This document shows, piece after piece, positions 34,161 through 40,394 of a stretch of DNA of 64,000 nt (position 1 is the stretch's first letter; each line of letters starts with the position of its first letter). The notes beneath the pieces were generated by a model. It was not told the origin of the DNA. It did not search any database and saw nothing but the letters and a program-made list of their open reading frames with translations. Source of the DNA: Mucilaginibacter flavus (GTDB lineage Bacteria; Bacteroidota; Bacteroidia; Sphingobacteriales; Sphingobacteriaceae); assembly GCF_030409315.1 (NCBI RefSeq), contig NZ_JAUFPS010000094.1, positions 1 to 64,000 on the forward strand, in the 5' to 3' direction. The position numbers and the translations under genes were made by a program.

Positions 34161-35357
34161 ATGAAAAAGTTTGCAGTACCCTGCCTGTTACTTTGCTTTG
34201 CCCTTACCCCGCAAATCAAAGCGCAAACCACCGTACAACCCGTAAACCTTACCCATTTAAAATTTACCGTTGAACCCGCCCCGGAATGGAGCGCCCTGCT
34301 AAAACGGCAAACCGGTTGGTTTGGCGGCGACGGCATTTATACCATCCCGCTTAATGGCGTGGAAAACAAAGCAGCCAAAGCAAATGACAAAGTGCTGTTT
34401 ATTTTTAGCGACAGCATGATAGGCAAACTGGAAAACGGTACCATGGCCCCTGGCTATAAAATGATCCATAATTCGGTAGCTTACCTTAAAGGCAATAAAC
34501 CGGTGGACGGGCAAATGAAGTTTTCATGGGATACCGATAAAAGAAGTGAGGCCGAATCGATATTTATCCCGCAAACTCCCCAAACAATAGCCAGCGACTA
34601 TTACTGGCTTGGCGACGGTTTTGTAAACCAGGAACTCAATAACGCTATTTACATTTTTGGTTACCGGGTACGCAATGTAGGCACCGGCGCGTTTGGATTT
34701 AAAGAGGTAGGTAACACGCTCATAAAAATACCGGCAGGCGCGCAACCACCTTATACGGATATTAAGCAAATGGATACGCCATTTTACCTTACAGATAAAA
34801 ACGGCGACATCGGCTCATTTGGTGCCGGCATTTATGTAAACACTGCCAAAGCAGGCGCGGCCAAAGCCGATGGTTATATTTACGTTTACGGGGTACACGG
34901 CATAGGCAAAGCCCTGCTGGTTGCCCGCGTTTTACCCAAAGATTTTGAATCCTTCAATAAATGGACCTTTTACGATGGCACCTGCTGGGTAGCCGATATG
35001 AACAAGGCCGCCGATGTTACTGACAACGTATCCAACGAACTTAGTCTTACCGCTTTGCCAGATGGCCGTTACGCTCTGATTTTCCAGGTAGGGGGTATGA
35101 GTACCAATGTAGGAATGCGCATAGGTGCCACACCTTACGGTCCGTTTGGCCCGGTAATAAAAGTATGGGATTGCAAGCCCGACCTGGAAGAGAAAACATT
35201 TGTGGTGTACAACGCCAAAGCCCACCCAAGCCTATCCTCTCCGGGAGAATTGCTGATCAGCTACAACATTAACTCGGTAGATTTTATCCCCGATTTAATG
35301 AAGCACCCCAATTTGTACAGGCCGAGGTTTATTAGGATGAAAATTAGTAGTAAGTAG
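34161..35357 (+). CDS. Secreted DUF5005/DUF4185-like protein, putative beta-propeller
   Basis: From the ATG at 34161 this is 398 residues with a signal peptide (1-22, ending PQIKAQ). Repeated blade-like motifs are visible: GWFGGDGIYTIPLNG, VLFIFSDSMIG, YWLGDGFV and LLISYNINSVDF. The GDG and FSDS pattern recalls five-bladed propeller glycosidase-like families of unknown activity (DUF5005/DUF4185). It is the second such domain in the locus after the 16530 gene. I cannot name catalytic residues. It starts 38 bp after the Lgt-like gene. Confidence 0.6.
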   Translation: MKKFAVPCLLLCFALTPQIKAQTTVQPVNLTHLKFTVEPAPEWSALLKRQTGWFGGDGIYTIPLNGVENKAAKANDKVLFIFSDSMIGKLENGTMAPGYKMIHNSVAYLKGNKPVDGQMKFSWDTDKRSEAESIFIPQTPQTIASDYYWLGDGFVNQELNNAIYIFGYRVRNVGTGAFGFKEVGNTLIKIPAGAQPPYTDIKQMDTPFYLTDKNGDIGSFGAGIYVNTAKAGAAKADGYIYVYGVHGIGKALLVARVLPKDFESFNKWTFYDGTCWVADMNKAADVTDNVSNELSLTALPDGRYALIFQVGGMSTNVGMRIGATPYGPFGPVIKVWDCKPDLEEKTFVVYNAKAHPSLSSPGELLISYNINSVDFIPDLMKHPNLYRPRFIRMKISSK

Positions 35358-35382
35358 TAAGTATCAAGTAGTAAGACAGGAG

Positions 35383-35450
35383 CAAAAAAGCGGGGCCACG
35401 TGCGATTCCCCTCTTGAGAGGGGCGGAAGGGTGTGTTTGTAAAAGCGACA
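35383..35450. repeat. Half-copy of the CCCCTCTT...AGAGGGG repeat
   Basis: GGGGCCACGTGCGATTCCCCTCTTGAGAGGGGCGGAAGGGTGTGTTTGTAA-type sequence matches the left half of the 18288-18428 repeat with few differences. Here only one half is present. Confidence 0.75.
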
Positions 35451-35516
35451 ACCGAACGAGCGATAACCAATTCAAAAATTCCCTACCTTCATACCCAAAC
35501 TGAACCAGCTCAAATT

Positions 35517-35963
35517 ATGACAACCGAAATATTAAAGAAACTTTTTACCCGCGATTTAAACAAATTAAAAGAAGAGATCGCAGCTTATAATAATGAAGAA
35601 AAGCTGTGGTACATCGAGGGAAACATCGCCAATTCGGCGGGTAATCTTTGTTTGCATTTAGTGGGCAACCTGAGCGCCTTTATCGGTGCCGAACTTGGCA
35701 AAAGCGGCTATATACGCAACCGTCCAGATGAATTTGCTTTAAAAAATGTTCCCCGCGCCGAGCTCATCGACAAAATTGAGAAAACAATTGTGGTAGTAGG
35801 GGAAACGCTCGACAAAATCACCCAGGAACAATTGGATGCTGTTTACCCCATAGAGGTATTGGGACAAAACCTCGATACCGGTTATTTTTTAATGCACCTG
35901 GCCATGCATTTAAGCTACCACTTAGGGCAGGTTAATTATCATAGAAGGTTGTTGGATGAATAG
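35517..35963 (+). CDS. DinB-like / DUF1572 protein
   Basis: This 148-residue four-helix-bundle protein starts at the ATG at 35517; upstream codons fall in the repeat. The metal-binding pattern of the DinB/YfiT superfamily is seen: a His in the NLCLHLVGN helix and the MHLAMHLSYHLGQ segment near the C-terminus. Such proteins bind a divalent metal; many are thiol-dependent transferases or stress-induced proteins of unknown substrate. It is unrelated to glycan use by sequence and sits, with the next gene, as an interruption of the utilization locus. Confidence 0.8.
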   Translation: MTTEILKKLFTRDLNKLKEEIAAYNNEEKLWYIEGNIANSAGNLCLHLVGNLSAFIGAELGKSGYIRNRPDEFALKNVPRAELIDKIEKTIVVVGETLDKITQEQLDAVYPIEVLGQNLDTGYFLMHLAMHLSYHLGQVNYHRRLLDE

Positions 35964-36027
35964 TTTTTAACACATTCAACAGTCATGTGCATTCGTTATA
36001 ATTGTATCATCGAAACCTATACCACAA

Positions 36028-36912
36028 GTGAATAATACATTTTTTACAAGAACCGAGTTTAACAGCAGATTTGGCAAAGAGTTGGCATCGGCCGGCAGCG
36101 TTTATGAGCAAAGAAAAAAAAGCGGGATGCAGGATTATTCTTTAGCCTGTTACGATTTTGTTTTCTTATCTGATACAAAAGAGAAAGTGCTGCAATTGGG
36201 GAAGTTTTTGGAGAATAATTGTCATTTCAAGGTACGCGAACCAAAGGAAGTTGACGGCCTTTGGGAAATAACCGGTGATGCGATAGAGTTTCCTGTAGAC
36301 GATTATAATTTCATGTATTGGGTATTAGGATTATATTGTAAAGGATATGAGTTTGATTGTAAATTAGATGGATACGGAGCCACGGGGGATTCAAACAATC
36401 AAAGGTTCCCAGATCTGAAATCGGTAGACGCAGATCATTATTTCGCTCTTGCTATGGACGCGTATAATAGGGGAGATTTAGGGATGTCGGTTATTCACTT
36501 TTCTATAGCTATCAAAATCAATCCTTCAGATCCTAACTCATGGTATTCGAGGGCGGCTGTAAAAGAAATGCTTTACACACGGAAAGCAGCGAGGCGCGAT
36601 TACGATAAAGCGATTGAACTGGCTCCGAATTTTGTTGACGCGATTATCAACAGAGCTGCGAATAAAGATGGAGCCGGCGAGCATCTTGAAGCTATTGATG
36701 ATTATATAAAAGTGATAGAAATCGACCCGGAGAACGAGATGGCCTATTTTAACATGGGGAACTCCAAATTGAGTATCGGAGATAAAGATGGCGCGTGCAA
36801 AGATTGGAATAAAGCTTTGGCTTTAGGTTCTGATAGCGCGCAGGAAAGAATTGATGCGAACTGCAAACCAAAGAGCTTCACCGAAAAAGCTAAGAAACTG
36901 TTTAAATGGTAA
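36028..36912 (+). CDS. RraB-like domain fused to TPR repeats
   Basis: This 294-residue cytoplasmic protein apparently starts at GTG 36028. Residues 1-125 resemble the RraB/DUF695 type (a YDFVFLSDTKEKVLQLGKFL strand-helix unit, then WEITGDAIEFPVDDYNFMYWV), a domain that in E. coli inhibits RNase E. Residues 135-265 are about four TPR repeats (NPSDPNSWYSRAAVKEML, APNFVDAIINRAANKDGAG, DPENEMAYFNMGNSKL). Bacteroidota do not all have RNase E of the E. coli type, so the target is unknown. The fusion suggests a protein-protein adaptor. Confidence 0.65.
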   Translation: MNNTFFTRTEFNSRFGKELASAGSVYEQRKKSGMQDYSLACYDFVFLSDTKEKVLQLGKFLENNCHFKVREPKEVDGLWEITGDAIEFPVDDYNFMYWVLGLYCKGYEFDCKLDGYGATGDSNNQRFPDLKSVDADHYFALAMDAYNRGDLGMSVIHFSIAIKINPSDPNSWYSRAAVKEMLYTRKAARRDYDKAIELAPNFVDAIINRAANKDGAGEHLEAIDDYIKVIEIDPENEMAYFNMGNSKLSIGDKDGACKDWNKALALGSDSAQERIDANCKPKSFTEKAKKLFKW

Positions 36913-37015
36913 TCTAAGGTTTTGGTTGCTCATCGCCATCTTAAAAAAACTGAGCTTACCCGATCCAAAAAATCTTACTACTTACTACTTGATACTTACT
37001 ACTAAAAAATATACT

Positions 37016-37034
37016 TTTGCTAAATCAATTTAGC
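37016..37034 (+). promoter_or_regulatory. LacI-type operator site 8
   Basis: TTTGCTAAATCAATTTAGC is identical over all 19 bp to site 2. It ends only 13 bp before the ATG at 37048, so it overlaps the region where a ribosome would bind and must act by roadblock or on a very short leader. Confidence 0.75.
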
Positions 37035-37047
37035 TATCTAAAAAATC

Positions 37048-37710
37048 ATGAAAAAATTTTTACTGTTTGCAGGCATTATTATGCTTTGCAGTTTTCAGCC
37101 TGAAAAACCAACTAAGGTGGTTTTCTTTGGCGATTCTATTACCGAGTACGCGGTACAGCCTAATGGTTTTATTACCCTAATTCAGCAACGCCTTAAAGCC
37201 GAGCAAAAAGACAACGCTTACGAAGTTGCCGGAGCGGGTATTGGTGGCAATAAAATTTACGATCTGTATTTGCGGTACGAGGATGATGTGTTAACCAAAA
37301 ACCCGGATGTGGTGGTGATTTGGGTAGGGGTGAACGATGTTTGGCACAAACGCATGTTTGGTACCGGTACCGATTGGGATAAGTTTGGCAAGTTTTATAC
37401 CGCGCTTATCAAAAAACTGCAGGCCAAAAATATTAAAGTGATGATCTGTACACCGGCCAGCGTAGGCGAGAAAACCGATTACAGTAACGAACTTGACGGC
37501 GACCTGAACAAATATTCTGGCATTATCCGCGATCTGGCCAAACAAAACAATTGTGAGCTGATGGATTTCCGTACCATTTTTCACGAATACAATCTTAAAA
37601 ATAACCCCAACAATAAAGGCGATGGCATCCTGACCAAAGATGGCGTGCACCTGAACGATGAAGGCAATAAATTAGTAGCCGACCTGTTTTACAAAACCCT
37701 GTTTAAGTAA
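37048..37710 (+). CDS. Secreted SGNH/GDSL hydrolase, single domain
   Basis: This 220-residue protein has an N-terminal hydrophobic signal (1-15, MLCSF may be a lipobox-like site). SGNH blocks: FGDSITE (nucleophile Ser), the GAGIGGNK Gly block, GVNDVWH, and DGVHLNDEG giving Asp and His. It is similar in type to acetylxylan or sialate O-acetylesterases and shorter than the two-domain paralogues at 12121 and 18464. It is preceded by operator site 8 and followed by site 9 and GH92, so it is a separately controlled unit of the same regulon. Confidence 0.9.
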   Translation: MKKFLLFAGIIMLCSFQPEKPTKVVFFGDSITEYAVQPNGFITLIQQRLKAEQKDNAYEVAGAGIGGNKIYDLYLRYEDDVLTKNPDVVVIWVGVNDVWHKRMFGTGTDWDKFGKFYTALIKKLQAKNIKVMICTPASVGEKTDYSNELDGDLNKYSGIIRDLAKQNNCELMDFRTIFHEYNLKNNPNNKGDGILTKDGVHLNDEGNKLVADLFYKTLFK

Positions 37711-37731
37711 AACGGGGTTTTTAAATAATCA

Positions 37732-37749
37732 TTTGCTAAATCGATTTAT
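37732..37749 (+). promoter_or_regulatory. LacI-type operator site 9
   Basis: TTTGCTAAATCGATTTAT is identical to site 1. Its first four bases (TTTG) can serve as a -33 box, with 18 bp to a perfect -7 box at 37754-37761, so the operator fills the promoter spacer. Confidence 0.8.
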
Positions 37750-37753
37750 TGAT

Positions 37754-37761
37754 TATATTTG
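37754..37761 (+). promoter_or_regulatory. -7 box of the GH92 promoter
   Basis: TATATTTG matches TAnnTTTG perfectly, 50 bp before the GH92 ATG at 37812, with TTTG at 37732-37735 upstream. This is the clearest promoter in the locus and is directly overlapped by operator site 9. Confidence 0.65.
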
Positions 37762-37811
37762 TTTATCAGATGCCAATATCAAATCGGCATAAACCACATT
37801 ATAAACACTCA

Positions 37812-40088
37812 ATGAAAACACGGTTACTTACATGCGTTTGTGCGCTTTTATGGGCCAACGTGCTTTTTGCGCAAACCGACAACCTGGTTAAATATGTAAA
37901 CACCCGCCAGGGTACCAATACCAAATACGAGTTTAGCTACGGCAATACGTATCCGGCAACCGCGTTACCCTTCGGCATGAATACCTGGACGGCCCAAACC
38001 GGCAAAAACGGGGATGGCTGGAAGTATCAGTATTTTGAGCACACCATCCGTGGTTTTCAGCAATCGCATCAGTGCAGTTCATGGGTTAATGATTACGCGG
38101 TATTTTCGCTGATGCCGGTAACCGGCGATTTGGTGGTTAACGAAGATAAACGCGCGGCTAACTTCAGCCATGAAAACGAAACTGCCCAACCCAGTTACTA
38201 TAAAGTAAAACTGGATAATAACATCACCACCGAAATGACGCCTACCGAACGTGGCGCTCACCTTAGGTTTACGTTCCCGAAAGGGCAGGGATCATACCTG
38301 GTACTGGATGGGTATACCAAAATGAGCATGGTGAAGATCATCCCGCAGGAACGTAAGATCATTGGTTGGGTAAACAATTGTCGCTGGGCGCCGCAAGGCT
38401 TTAAAAACTATTTTGTGATCACTTTTGATAAACCTTTTGCCGCTTATGGTACCTGGGAAAACAAAAAGGATCAGCTATCACCCAAAAAACTTACTGCCGA
38501 AGGTGAAGGGGTTGGCGCTTACCTCAAATTTAAGGATGGCGATGCAGTGCAGGCTAAGGTGGCATCATCCTATATCAGTCCGGAACAAGCCGAACTCACC
38601 CTGCAAACCGAATTAGGCAAATACAAAAACTTTGATGATACCCGTAAAGCTGCCGACCAGGTTTGGAACACCCTGCTTGGCCGCATGAAAATTGAAGGCG
38701 CTACCGAAGATCAGAAAGCTACTTTTTATAGCTGCATGTACCACGCCAACTTGTTTTCGCACCAGTTTTTTGAGTACGGTAAAGATGGTAAGCCGTATTA
38801 CTATAGCCCCTATGATGGTAAAACGCACGACGGTTACATGTATACCGATAACGGCTTTTGGGATACTTTCAGGGCGCAGTTTCCGCTCAATACCATTATT
38901 CACCCTAAAATGCAGGGGCAATATGTGGAGGCTTTGTTAGATGCGCAGCAACAATGCGGCTGGCTGCCGGCATGGTCGTTCCCGGCCGAAACAGGGGGGA
39001 TGTTGGGCAACCATGCCATCTCACTATTAACAGATGCCTGGGTTAAAGGAATCCGCACGTTTGATCCTAAGCGTGCTTTGGAGGCTTACTATCACGAAGC
39101 TACCAACAAAGGCCCATGGGGTAGTGCCAACGGTAGGCCGGGCTGGAAGGAATACTTTGCAGATGGCTATGTACCCTATACACCTCAAACCTTAGGCTCA
39201 ACCGCCTGGACTTTGGAGTTTGCTTACGATGATTTTTGTGGCTATCAGCTGGCCAAACAAACCAATAATCCGTACTACGAAAATGTTTTTGGCAGGCAGA
39301 TGTACAACTACAAAAACCTGTTCGATCCTAAAACCCGCTTTATGCGCGCCAAAGATGCCAAAGGCAACTGGATAGAGCCCTTTGACCCGATGGATTGGGG
39401 CGGCCCCTACACCGAAGGCAACGCCTGGCACTGGACCTGGTCGGTTTTTCAGGATACGCAGGGTTTGATAAACCTGATGGGGGGCGATAAAAACTTTACC
39501 GCTAAAATCGACTCTGTATTTACCGAGCCAGGCACCATTAAAGTAGGCGGCTACGGCCAGGTAATTCACGAAATGACAGAAATGGCAGCATTTAAAATGG
39601 GCCAGTACGCGCAGGGTAACGAGCCTATTCATCATTTACTTTACATGTACAACTATGCCGGCCAGCCATGGAAAGCGCAGCAGCATTTGCGCGAGGTGAT
39701 GGACAAGATGTACAATGCCGGCGAAAACGGTTATCCTGGCGATGAGGACGAAGGCCAAATGTCGTCATGGTATGTGTTGAGCGCCGCGGGCATTTACAGT
39801 GTATGCCCTGGTACGGATGAGTATGTGATAGGCAGCCCTGCTTTTGGTAAAATGACCATCAGTTTAGAGAATGGTAACAAATTTATCATTGAAGCCAATA
39901 ACAACAGTAAGCAAAACGTGTACATCCAGTCGGCAACGTTAAATGGTAAGCCTTACACGCATAATTTTATCAAGCATAGCGATATTATGGCCGGCGGTGT
40001 GCTACGCTTTGAAATGGGGGATAAACCTAATATGAGTCGTGGTTTGGCGGTGGAGGATAAGCCGTTTTCGTTATCGAAAGGGAATTAA
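37812..40088 (+). CDS. GH92 exo-alpha-mannosidase
   Basis: This 758-residue secreted enzyme starts at the ATG at 37812 with a signal peptide of about 20 residues (ending NVLFAQ). GH92 features: an N-terminal beta-sandwich with VKYVNTRQGT, then the (alpha/alpha)6 domain with GNHAISLLTDAWVKG, TEGNAWHWTWSVFQ and the signature GDEDEGQMSSWYVLSAAG (D644 region) followed by GTDEYVIGSPAFGK. GH92 enzymes are calcium-dependent inverting alpha-mannosidases acting on N-glycans and yeast mannan. It is controlled by operator site 9 and is probably co-transcribed with the GH2 gene. Confidence 0.95.
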   Translation: MKTRLLTCVCALLWANVLFAQTDNLVKYVNTRQGTNTKYEFSYGNTYPATALPFGMNTWTAQTGKNGDGWKYQYFEHTIRGFQQSHQCSSWVNDYAVFSLMPVTGDLVVNEDKRAANFSHENETAQPSYYKVKLDNNITTEMTPTERGAHLRFTFPKGQGSYLVLDGYTKMSMVKIIPQERKIIGWVNNCRWAPQGFKNYFVITFDKPFAAYGTWENKKDQLSPKKLTAEGEGVGAYLKFKDGDAVQAKVASSYISPEQAELTLQTELGKYKNFDDTRKAADQVWNTLLGRMKIEGATEDQKATFYSCMYHANLFSHQFFEYGKDGKPYYYSPYDGKTHDGYMYTDNGFWDTFRAQFPLNTIIHPKMQGQYVEALLDAQQQCGWLPAWSFPAETGGMLGNHAISLLTDAWVKGIRTFDPKRALEAYYHEATNKGPWGSANGRPGWKEYFADGYVPYTPQTLGSTAWTLEFAYDDFCGYQLAKQTNNPYYENVFGRQMYNYKNLFDPKTRFMRAKDAKGNWIEPFDPMDWGGPYTEGNAWHWTWSVFQDTQGLINLMGGDKNFTAKIDSVFTEPGTIKVGGYGQVIHEMTEMAAFKMGQYAQGNEPIHHLLYMYNYAGQPWKAQQHLREVMDKMYNAGENGYPGDEDEGQMSSWYVLSAAGIYSVCPGTDEYVIGSPAFGKMTISLENGNKFIIEANNNSKQNVYIQSATLNGKPYTHNFIKHSDIMAGGVLRFEMGDKPNMSRGLAVEDKPFSLSKGN

Positions 40089-40214
40089 AAAAAACTGTGC
40101 TCTTCTGTGTTGTCAAGTCCGGCGAACTGTTAAAGTGGAAATAACCGAGCGATAAGAGACTTACGAAGTTTTAAAAACTTCGTAAGTCTGGGTCTACAAC
40201 TTTTCATGGGTGGC

Positions 40215-40300
40215 ACAGGGCCTGTCACCCCGAGCCTGTCGAAGGGCGCGCGTAGAGGCCTTTGCCCGCTATTCTTCGACAGGCTCAGGATGACAGCCAT
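40215..40300. repeat. Intergenic inverted repeat (AGCCTGTCGAAG type)
   Basis: CCTGTCACCCCGAGCCTGTCGAAG at 40221-40244 pairs with CTTCGACAGGCTCAGGATGACAG at 40274-40296. The outer GTCA...TGAC motif is shared with the repeat at 60.9 kb. It lies between GH92 and GH2. No gene is seen in 40089-40394; the frame open upstream of the GH2 start runs through this repeat and is not coding. Confidence 0.8.
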
Positions 40301-40394
40301 TTTGGATACGTTGTTAGCACCTTTGGCATCCACCAATTTTAAGACTCCAAAAAATGCCGCCATTCATTTTAAAACATTTAAACATCACCACATA

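Noticed and set aside
40206..40394. N-terminal extension of the GH2 enzyme
   Set aside because: The open frame runs through an intergenic inverted repeat; the signal peptide begins at the ATG at 40395.
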